Part shown: positions 33,191 through 40,069 of the stretch, piece after piece
Layout of the letters: each line of letters opens with the position of its first letter
Position numbering within the stretch: the first letter of the stretch is position 1
NCBI GenBank assembly: GCA_026414805.1
Contig: JAOAIH010000023.1
Span: 1-40,069, forward strand
DNA length: 40,069 nucleotides
Reading direction: 5' to 3'
Source: Spirochaetota bacterium
GTDB taxonomy: Bacteria > Spirochaetota > UBA4802 > UB4802
Position numbers and translations under genes: made by a program
The notes under the pieces: model-generated
Told to the model about the DNA's origin: nothing
Seen by the model: only the letters and a program-made list of their open reading frames with translations
Database searches by the model: none

Positions 33191-33982
33191 ATGTATATTG
33201 ATTCACACGCTCACTTTGATCTTTGCGCTGAAGATCATTCAACAACTGCAGATGCTATTGTTGTTTTTATGGATGAATATAACGTGGGGGCTGCTGTCCA
33301 TGTTGTAATTGATATGCATGGATTACAGTGGGGTATTGATTTTGCCAGCAAATATAATACTATCTATCTTGCGTTGGGAATACACCCGTCTTCACCTGCT
33401 GATAGCTTTGCATTGAATAAAATTTCCGAAGCTGTTGAACACGGCATAAAAATAATGCCCCAAAAAATTTTAGGCATTGGTGAAACTGGACTTGATTACT
33501 ACCGCATGCGCCAGCCAAAAAAAATGCAGCAGGAATCTTTTCATGCGCAGATACAGCTTGCAAAAAAATACAATCTTCCTGTTATTGTGCATTCGCGTGA
33601 TGCCATGGAAGATACGTATGCAATACTCAAAGAATATACCCCACTTGTAGGCATTATCCATTGCTTTTCTGGTGATCATGCCGATGCAAAAAAATTTATC
33701 GACTTAGGATTTTACATTTCATTTGCTGGTAACGTAACATATAAAACCGCCACCACTCTTCAACAGGCTGCACAGTATGTCCCTCTTGATCGATTATTGC
33801 TTGAAACTGATGCTCCTTTTTTAACACCTGTACCCTTCAGAGGCAAACCCAATCACCCAGGGCTTGTTAGCTACACATATAATTTTGTTTCGTCACTTAA
33901 AAAAGTATCGCTTTCAAATTGTATTGACAATATTGCGCAAAACTTTTCCAATTTACTCAACACACACAAATTGGCCTTGTAA
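33191..33982 (+). CDS. tatD: TatD-family metal-dependent hydrolase (DNase)
   Basis: This 263-residue TIM-barrel hydrolase has the TatD metal ligands: YIDSHAHFD (H6, H8), the Glu in LGIGETGLDYY, VIVHSRDA, GIIHCFSG and LLETDAPFLTP. Relatives are Mg-dependent 3'-5' exonucleases involved in DNA repair or RNA quality control; the exact role here is not shown. GAGG is upstream of the ATG. Its TAA overlaps the nadB ATG by one base (TAATG). Confidence 0.92.
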   Translation: MYIDSHAHFDLCAEDHSTTADAIVVFMDEYNVGAAVHVVIDMHGLQWGIDFASKYNTIYLALGIHPSSPADSFALNKISEAVEHGIKIMPQKILGIGETGLDYYRMRQPKKMQQESFHAQIQLAKKYNLPVIVHSRDAMEDTYAILKEYTPLVGIIHCFSGDHADAKKFIDLGFYISFAGNVTYKTATTLQQAAQYVPLDRLLLETDAPFLTPVPFRGKPNHPGLVSYTYNFVSSLKKVSLSNCIDNIAQNFSNLLNTHKLAL

Positions 33983-35661
33983 TGGGTATAGAGGTTTTCA
34001 CATCTGATTTTTTGGTGATAGGCAGCGGCATCGCAGGCCTCACATTTGCAATAAAAGCTTCTGACCTTGGAACTGTGTATATAGTCACAAAAAAGAAAGA
34101 TTTTGATTCAAATACCAACTATGCACAGGGCGGCATCGCATCAGTATTTGACCCTCACGATTCTATTGAAGCCCATATCAATGATACATTAACTGCTGGT
34201 GCAGGATTATGCAATGAAAAGGCTGTACGAATATTGGCTGAAAGTGGTCCTGAGCGAGTAAAGGAACTCATGAGCTGGGGAGCGCACTTTAGCACACGGC
34301 AAAATCCCAATGGTTCGGTTACACTTGATCTTGGACGAGAGGGAGGACATTCTTATAATAGAATAGTTCATGCCAAAGACCTCACCGGACAAGAAATTGA
34401 ACGGGCACTGCTTGATGAAATTGCACGAAGAAAAAATATACGCATATTTGAAAACCATACCGCTGTTGACTTGCTCACACAACATCAGCTAAGATTAACT
34501 GGCAAATTTGTAAATTCCTACAACAACATCACTTGCTACGGTGCATATATCCTTGATAACACTACAGGAGTAGTTCACATTTTTTCTGCCCCCTATACGC
34601 TGCTAGCCACTGGCGGCATAGGGCAGATATATTTGCACACTACCAATCCTGACATTGCTACAGGAGATGGCATTGCAATGGCATACCGCGCAGGGGCACT
34701 TATTGCCGATATGGAATTTATTCAGTTTCATCCCACAGCATTATATCAACACGGGAAAAAAGATCGGGCATTCCTTATTAGTGAAGCTGTCAGAGGTGAA
34801 GGTGCAATTCTTTACAATAGCCGTGGTGAACGCTTCATGGAAAAGGTGCATCCTTTGAAGGAATTAGCACCACGTGATATAGTTGCCAGAGCTATCGACA
34901 TGGAATTAAAGCGCCTTGGAGATCAGTGCGTATACCTTGACATATCATTCAAAGATAAGGACTTTCTGCTATCCCGTTTCCCTACAATTTATAATTATTG
35001 CATGCAAGCTGGCATTGACATAAGCAAAGAGCCTATTCCAGTTGTACCGGCTGCACACTATCTGTGTGGTGGGATAGTATCCGATTTAAATGGCCGAACG
35101 TCGATCAACAATTTGTTTGTATCAGGTGAATCCGCATGTACCGGTGTGCACGGTGCCAACAGGCTTGCCAGTAATTCCTTGTTGGAAGGAATTGTATTTT
35201 CTCACAGAGCCTTCTGTCACATAAAAGATATCTTTACACCACAGCAAATAGATTCATTACCACAATTTCCACAGTGGGATAAAAAAGGTACCTTTGACTT
35301 AGAAGAATGGATTTTAATTCAGCATAATATTGAAGATGTCAAGCGCGTGATGTGGGATTATGTTGGCATTGTACGCTCTAACCTAAGGTTGGAGCGCGCC
35401 TTACGTCGCATTACACTTCTGGAAGAAGAAATTCAGGATTACTATAGAAGGAGTACTCTGACTTCACGTCTTGTTGAATTACGTAATTTAGTCACCACTG
35501 CCAAGCTTGTTGTTCAGAGTGCTGTGCTTCGCAAAGAAAGCCGTGGGCTCCATTATAATACTAATTATCCCACGCAGGATGAATCATTACGCGGAAGTTT
35601 TATTATTGCATCGCAGCAAGAACCCGTATTTATGAAAATTTCAGAAATTTCGTTTTCATGA
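33982..35661 (+). CDS. nadB: L-aspartate oxidase
   Basis: This 559-residue FAD enzyme oxidises L-aspartate to iminoaspartate for NAD synthesis. It has the FAD motif IGSGIAGLTFA, NYAQGGIASV, HSYNRIVHAKDLTGQEIE, ATGGIGQIY, MEFIQFHPTALY, EAVRGEGAILYN, VPAAHYLCGGI and LFVSGESACTGVHGANRLASNSLLEG. The succinate dehydrogenase-like C-terminal helical domain is complete. In anaerobes fumarate is the electron acceptor. It is translationally coupled to tatD. No nadA or nadC is nearby. Confidence 0.95.
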   Translation: MGIEVFTSDFLVIGSGIAGLTFAIKASDLGTVYIVTKKKDFDSNTNYAQGGIASVFDPHDSIEAHINDTLTAGAGLCNEKAVRILAESGPERVKELMSWGAHFSTRQNPNGSVTLDLGREGGHSYNRIVHAKDLTGQEIERALLDEIARRKNIRIFENHTAVDLLTQHQLRLTGKFVNSYNNITCYGAYILDNTTGVVHIFSAPYTLLATGGIGQIYLHTTNPDIATGDGIAMAYRAGALIADMEFIQFHPTALYQHGKKDRAFLISEAVRGEGAILYNSRGERFMEKVHPLKELAPRDIVARAIDMELKRLGDQCVYLDISFKDKDFLLSRFPTIYNYCMQAGIDISKEPIPVVPAAHYLCGGIVSDLNGRTSINNLFVSGESACTGVHGANRLASNSLLEGIVFSHRAFCHIKDIFTPQQIDSLPQFPQWDKKGTFDLEEWILIQHNIEDVKRVMWDYVGIVRSNLRLERALRRITLLEEEIQDYYRRSTLTSRLVELRNLVTTAKLVVQSAVLRKESRGLHYNTNYPTQDESLRGSFIIASQQEPVFMKISEISFS

Positions 35662-35794
35662 CTATAAAAGTATTGTAGTGCAGTGTTGCACAATAATGCT
35701 TTTGGCAGAGTAATTCTCAACTATTTAAACACAACTACATCCGGCGCCTTACCGGAGCTAATATTAGTAAACAATTTTTTTGGAGGATTTGATA

Positions 35795-36070
35795 ATGGCT
35801 AAGCGATTAATCCTTCATGGTATTGTACAAGGAGTGTTTTGCCGCTACTATTGCAGCGAAACGGCAAAACGGTTAGGACTTCATGGCAGTGCAAGCAACC
35901 TTGCTGATGGTACTGTTGAAGTTCTTCTGGACACAGATAATGACACTATTGTTGAGTCGTTTATACAGGCACTAAAAACCAATCCCTACGGCATCCGGTT
36001 CTATGGATCTATCAGAAAAGTTGATACTTATGATTACAATGGAACCATTGGCGGTGACTATCGCTTTTAA
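35795..36070 (+). CDS. acyP: Acylphosphatase
   Basis: This 91-residue acylphosphatase hydrolyses carboxyl-phosphate bonds. It has HGIVQGVFCRYYC with the catalytic Arg, and GSASNLADGTVEV with the catalytic Asn. The usual VQGVxFR reads VQGVFCR, so the residue before Arg is Cys. The start at 35795 follows GGAGG; an earlier Met would lie across the ribosome site. It is 133 nt after nadB and probably has its own promoter. Confidence 0.9.
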   Translation: MAKRLILHGIVQGVFCRYYCSETAKRLGLHGSASNLADGTVEVLLDTDNDTIVESFIQALKTNPYGIRFYGSIRKVDTYDYNGTIGGDYRF

Positions 36071-36072
36071 TT

Positions 36073-36654
36073 TTATTTTATCTTTTTTGGACGTGGCACC
36101 TTCATAGTGCGGGTATACACTGTTTCAAAATGTTCTGAAATCTGTGTAAAGTTCATCTCAAGGATTGCATACAAGGGAGTATTTTTAATCTTAGAGTAAT
36201 AGTGCGATAGCTCATCTTTAAACTGGTTGTTGAAATGCTCTTTTGAAAATCCATGCGAAAATTTATATGCACCCATCCTGCGTACATCACCGTTAAAATC
36301 CGGGTTAATGTGATACAGTTCATGAAATGCTACATTGAGTTTTTCATACACTGGCAGATCAAAATATCGAGGTATATAAAAATATATTATATACAGAATC
36401 TCATGTCCATTATTCATTACTTTTGGGAATGCATACCAGTGGTTATTAAACTTCTTTACGCAAACGCCATTTTCAAAACGCAGAGGAACAACCTTTGCAA
36501 AGATCCCACCACCTGTGACTTTTTTATTATAGGCACTACATACAAGCACGCGGTTTAGATCAATATGCCAGAATAGGGATGTGGCCGTAATGATATCACT
36601 AAGAAGAAAAGTCATAAAATCGGAAAGGTTGATTGTGCTGTAAAGTATACTCAT
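36073..36654 (-). CDS. Putative zinc metallopeptidase-like protein (HExxH)
   Basis: This 193-residue protein contains AFHELYHINPDFNGDVRRMG, an HExxH zinc-binding motif about 60% of the way along. It is followed by GAYKFSHGFSKEHFNNQF, whose His or Asp could be a third ligand. It resembles the small putative phage-type metallopeptidases in having the HExxH core with little else. There is no signal peptide, so it acts in the cytoplasm. Its ATG overlaps the recN TGA (ATGA), implying co-translation with recN. The substrate is unknown. Confidence 0.7.
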   Translation of the reverse strand: MSILYSTINLSDFMTFLLSDIITATSLFWHIDLNRVLVCSAYNKKVTGGGIFAKVVPLRFENGVCVKKFNNHWYAFPKVMNNGHEILYIIYFYIPRYFDLPVYEKLNVAFHELYHINPDFNGDVRRMGAYKFSHGFSKEHFNNQFKDELSHYYSKIKNTPLYAILEMNFTQISEHFETVYTRTMKVPRPKKIK

Positions 36655-38357
36655 TGCTTTGATGCAAGTTCAATTAATTCTTTTGCATGCTTAATGCTTA
36701 AGTCTGTCACAATCTCACCGGCAAGCATGCGCGCCACTTCATTTACCTTTTCATCAGGCGATAGTTTTTCAACATAGGTTGTAGTGCGAGCATTTACCGA
36801 CTTTTTCTGCACCATGTAGTGGTTGTCCGACATTGCTGCAATCTGCGGCAAATGAGTGATAACCAGCACCTGGCGCTGCTTTGCAAGAGCCTTCAGCTTT
36901 TTGCCAACAACCTCTGCAGTTTTACCGCCAATACCAGCATCAACCTCATCAAACACAAGCGAATCAACAATATCTGCGTCAAGAATACATTTTTTGAGTG
37001 CCAGCATGATTCGTGACATCTCGCCGCCACTGGCAACTTTACGCAGTTGCCGCAAGTCTTCACCTTCATTGGCTGACAGCAAAAACTCAACCCTGTCAAG
37101 TCCATGGGGATATAAAATATACCGCTTATTATTTGCTTCTATCTCACCTTCAGGGCTTATCTCACGCTTAATGGATACCCTGAACACCGTACCCTGCATG
37201 CCAAGATCTGCCAACTCCTGCGTAACCATCTGTTCCAATTTTTTTGCTGACTCAAGACGCTTTTCTGAAAGCTGCAAAGCAAGTTCACGTGCCTGCTTCA
37301 AGGTTATCTGGTATTCCTGCTGCAGCTTATCCAGCGCTTCTTCAGTTGAAGTGATTGTTGCAAGTTCCCTTTTTGCATTCTGTGCATACGCAATAACATC
37401 CTGAATACTGTCACCATATTTCTTCTTTAAACTTGATATGAGCGCCAGTCTCTCTTCAACCTGATTTATGCGCTCAGGGGAAAAATCAATAGAACGCGAA
37501 TAATCTCTAAGTGTGGCATGTGCATCTTCTAGCGAATAATATGCTTCTCTGACGGTTTCAAGTACACTCGACAAATTTGGGTCGTAATTTGCCATGTGTC
37601 CCAGACTCATCTCTATTTTCTTTAAGCTCTGGACAACACCACGGTCACCCTGCATCAGCTCCTGTACAGTATTTAATTCATTAAAGAGCTTCTCTGCATT
37701 GCTCAAAAGATTAGACTCGTTTTTCAACGCTTCTTCTTCATTTGGCTGTAAGTTTGCCTGCTCAATCTCACCAATTGCATGTGTCAAATAATCAATGCGT
37801 CGGGCTTTTTCACGTTCGTCAATCTGAAGCGACTGGATTTTTTCTTTAATCTCTTGCAGTTGTTTGTGCAGCTGCGACATTTTTTGCACCAGTGGCTGCA
37901 ACCTGCCAAAATTATCTAAAAGCTCTCTGTGTTTTGCAACCTGTATAATATTCTGATGCTCATTCTGCCCATGTATGTCTACCAGGTAGTCAGCAATCTC
38001 CTTTAGCTTAGACAACGGTATCTGCACGGAATTTGCAAAACACCTGCCTTTCCCATTGGAATAAATTTCTCGACGCAGTATAAGGGTGTTATCATCATTA
38101 TCAATGCCCGATAGCTCCAGTATGTGCTGCACCTGTGGCAGATTACTTATATCAAAAATGCCTTCAAGCACTGCTCTGTCATAGCCTGAGCGAATCATAT
38201 CAGTTGACATTTTTTCACCCAGCACTCCGGAAAGCGCATCTATAAGAATTGATTTACCTGCACCAGTTTCACCAGTGAGGATGTTCAACCCTTTCCCAAA
38301 TGTTACCGATAGCTCATCAATAAGAATAAAATTTTTTATTCTAAGTTCTACTAACAT
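36651..38357 (-). CDS. recN: DNA repair ATPase RecN
   Basis: This 568-residue SMC-like protein acts in double-strand break repair. It has an N-terminal Walker A (GETGAGKSILIDALSGVLG), the DIHGQNEHQ Q-loop region, two coiled-coil arms in the middle, the signature VASGGEMSRIMLALK, Walker B SLVFDEVDAGIGG and ITHLPQIAAM. The length is normal. It lies 3 nt after nadK and overlaps the HExxH gene by 4 nt, forming a nadK-recN-HExxH unit. Confidence 0.96.
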   Translation of the reverse strand: MLVELRIKNFILIDELSVTFGKGLNILTGETGAGKSILIDALSGVLGEKMSTDMIRSGYDRAVLEGIFDISNLPQVQHILELSGIDNDDNTLILRREIYSNGKGRCFANSVQIPLSKLKEIADYLVDIHGQNEHQNIIQVAKHRELLDNFGRLQPLVQKMSQLHKQLQEIKEKIQSLQIDEREKARRIDYLTHAIGEIEQANLQPNEEEALKNESNLLSNAEKLFNELNTVQELMQGDRGVVQSLKKIEMSLGHMANYDPNLSSVLETVREAYYSLEDAHATLRDYSRSIDFSPERINQVEERLALISSLKKKYGDSIQDVIAYAQNAKRELATITSTEEALDKLQQEYQITLKQARELALQLSEKRLESAKKLEQMVTQELADLGMQGTVFRVSIKREISPEGEIEANNKRYILYPHGLDRVEFLLSANEGEDLRQLRKVASGGEMSRIMLALKKCILDADIVDSLVFDEVDAGIGGKTAEVVGKKLKALAKQRQVLVITHLPQIAAMSDNHYMVQKKSVNARTTTYVEKLSPDEKVNEVARMLAGEIVTDLSIKHAKELIELASKQ

Positions 38358-38360
38358 ACA

Positions 38361-39230
38361 TCATTCTGCCTGACTGTTTGCTCCCCACCCTAATTTCTGT
38401 CGCAATACATCAAAATACCGCCGTGACGGGTGATTTATAATGTGAATCACATATGATGAACGGGAAAAATGTACAACGTCCGTTTCCTGCAAAGCAATAG
38501 CTTCCTGACCATCAACTGTCAATAACAAATTTTCTATAGTAGTAACAACACTGGCCGACAATACCATTGAATCGGGGACTATCATGGGGCGAATGGCAAG
38601 CGTGTGCGGACAGATTGGATTTACTATAAATACTGATTCATCTTCAGGCAATACAATGGGGCCACCAGCAGAAAGCGAATACGCAGTTGACCCTGTAGCT
38701 GTTGCAATAATAAGGCCATCACCTGAATAACACGTAACAAATTCATCATTGAGTTCAAGCCGTATACGGATAGGCCTTGAAAATGACCCTTTGGTAATGA
38801 CAGCATCGTTGAGATAATCCACAGCCGCGTAGTGTTCACCGTCACGGATAATATTGGCTTTCAGCATTTTCCTTTCTGAAAAGGTAAAATTACCTTTCAC
38901 AATTTCATCAAAATAATCAAGTGCTTCCTGGGGCAAAAATTCAGTTAAAAAGCCCAACCTACCACGATTAACACCTAGAATAGGAATGTTTGCTGCTGCA
39001 AATATTCTGGCAGTACGTATAAATGTACCGTCACCACCTATTGCAACAGCAATATCAACGCTGGTATATGCATCATGCTTTACAATTAATGAAGAAAATT
39101 CCTTTTGTAATATTGGATAATCAGGCAAAAGAACTTGTATACCTTTTGCATGTGCTTTTTTTACCAATGCATGTATAATTTTAATAGACCCTTCATCTTC
39201 AGGGTGCAGGTTTATTGCTATTTTTTGCAT
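38361..39230 (-). CDS. nadK: NAD kinase
   Basis: This 289-residue enzyme phosphorylates NAD to NADP. It has the AIGGDGTFIRTARIF motif, ILGVNRGRLGFLTE, the conserved YLNDAVITKGS, GDGLIIATATGSTAYSLSAGGP and a C-terminal VDGQEAI. It is the first gene of the reverse-strand unit nadK-recN-HExxH; nadK next to recN is a common bacterial arrangement. AAGGA precedes the ATG. Confidence 0.95.
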   Translation of the reverse strand: MQKIAINLHPEDEGSIKIIHALVKKAHAKGIQVLLPDYPILQKEFSSLIVKHDAYTSVDIAVAIGGDGTFIRTARIFAAANIPILGVNRGRLGFLTEFLPQEALDYFDEIVKGNFTFSERKMLKANIIRDGEHYAAVDYLNDAVITKGSFSRPIRIRLELNDEFVTCYSGDGLIIATATGSTAYSLSAGGPIVLPEDESVFIVNPICPHTLAIRPMIVPDSMVLSASVVTTIENLLLTVDGQEAIALQETDVVHFSRSSYVIHIINHPSRRYFDVLRQKLGWGANSQAE

Positions 39231-39776
39231 TGTCTTCCTTTAATGGTTTTAGTATAAAAATGGAAAATATTTTTTTAATAGTTTCAAAAGTTTGCTCAAT
39301 AAAAGAATATATACCAGTTAAGATTTATGTCAATTAAAATATACCGCATCATATATTATTGATTTTAGATAACACAGCTCATGATCAGTAATAAAAAAAG
39401 TAAGATGTAAATTACAACTAAATAGAATTAGGTATCGTCCCATACAGTGTGTAAAAGAGGCGCGAACAAAGCATTGTACTACTACAAGAATAATAAAAAT
39501 GGAGCATCCTTTAACAACAAGACTGTTATATAATATTAATCCAATTGTAAACTAAAATTCCACCTGATGTACAATCAATATATACATTCAACGTTAATGT
39601 AAATTCACTTATCGAAAATAAAAGCAATATTAATAAATTTTAATAATATCGCTACAGTTGATTTAAAATAATTTAAATAAAATATCTCATCTTACCTATT
39701 TTAAAACAAATAGATTTTATGTTGTAATTAATTAATATGTGATAGAAAACCAAATACTAATTAGGCTTTATGATCA
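39231..39776. other. AT-rich gene-free stretch
   Basis: This 546-nt AT-rich stretch between nadK and the paralogous gene at the end has no open frame with a ribosome site and no strong dyad or tRNA. Possible start codons lead to frames of under 20 codons. Confidence 0.6.
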
Positions 39777-40069
39777 TCAGAATGCTCTCCGTAAGGCTTT
39801 TGGCGGTGGTCCCCAGTAGAATTTGAGGCAATGTATGCCTTTTTCTCTGTAAAAATCAAATGTATACGACCTATTTTCGTAATAACTGAGTAAATTATTA
39901 GGATAGTTATCGGTATTAATTTCTTTAAGACGCTTCTGAAAATACAGAAAAAATTCATCCAGCACATTTTCAGTACAAAACTCAATCACATGTGCAAGAG
40001 ACATCTTCCATAGCTTCTTCACATCCAGAAAAAACTCATATTCGGACTGATACAACACTAAATGCACTC
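39777..40069 (-). CDS. Small paralogous protein family, copy 2 (5' part outside window)
   Basis: Only the C-terminal 97 or so residues are in the window; the gene runs off the right edge. Over 96 aligned residues 74 are identical to the protein at 20856-21344, including SEYEF-LDVKKLWKMSLA, the INTDNYP motif and the terminal CLKFYWGPPPKALR. The GTG at 40067 corresponds to an internal Val of copy 1 and is not a start. Copy 2 is probably intact. Its function is unknown. Confidence 0.8.
   Translation of the reverse strand, partial: VHLVLYQSEYEFFLDVKKLWKMSLAHVIEFCTENVLDEFFLYFQKRLKEINTDNYPNNLLSYYENRSYTFDFYREKGIHCLKFYWGPPPKALRRAF

Noticed and set aside
39361-39540. Short forward frames in the 3' intergenic region
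   Set aside because: All are under 20 codons and lack ribosome sites; they are no different from chance in AT-rich DNA.
40065-40067. GTG at the right edge as the start of the last gene
   Set aside because: It aligns with an internal Val of the paralogue at 20856-21344; the gene is simply cut by the window end.

Overview
This 40 kb window is AT-rich chromosomal DNA from what looks like an anaerobic or microaerobic diderm bacterium. The phylum is not proven. The best guess is a spirochaete-like lineage, based on a lipobox ending in N-C, a small paralogous protein family reminiscent of Leptospira-type DUF families, a KtrAB and multi-TM MCP complement, and the very low GC. There is no rRNA, phage module, CRISPR array or complete insertion sequence. 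There is one tRNA (Val-UAC).

Layout. 1-532 is non-coding and carries dyad repeats and a recurring GTCAGAGCC word. 533-4198 has an MBL-fold hydrolase converging on a reverse-strand block: rpsT, HU, tRNA-Val, ktrB, ktrA. 4349-9311 (reverse) has an exported protein, a GC-rich palindromic element, an HD-domain hydrolase, pgeF, a PHP phosphatase and two unknown genes. 9638-11008 (reverse) is an NSS sodium symporter with a clean terminator. 11394-17609 (forward) is a nearly complete siroheme-dependent (alternative) haem pathway operon: a HemX/CcsA-like membrane protein, hemA, ahbD, a fused ahbA-ahbB, ahbC and sirC. 17696-21344 has a STAS protein, queF plus a ROK protein (reverse), a DUF2279-like protein with terminator, and a paralogous small protein. 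21616-26470 (forward) is a redox cluster: a tungsten/molybdenum aldehyde ferredoxin oxidoreductase, an iron-ADH paralogue that has lost metal and cofactor residues, an SCP2-like protein and an intact iron-ADH. 26483-26643 is a MITE-like inverted repeat, and 26677-28527 is a multi-TM chemoreceptor.

28787-32295 (forward) is the most interesting part: an ArsM-like methyltransferase, a 30-residue peptide with three cysteines, a strong 33-nt RNA hairpin, a radical SAM/SPASM enzyme and a thioredoxin-thioredoxin reductase fusion. It has the architecture of a RiPP (radical-SAM modified peptide) operon coupled to thiol chemistry and possibly arsenic chemistry. I do not recognise it as a named system.

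32296-40069 has a lipoprotein gene whose apparent N-terminal extension is a palindromic repeat, then tatD-nadB, an acylphosphatase, nadK-recN-HExxH protein (reverse), a 0.5 kb gene-free stretch, and the 3' part of a second copy of the small paralogous family at the window end.

At whole-window scale the heptamer GCGATAG/CTATCGC occurs about 20 times by eye where base composition predicts about three. It resembles a HIP-like iterated genomic word.
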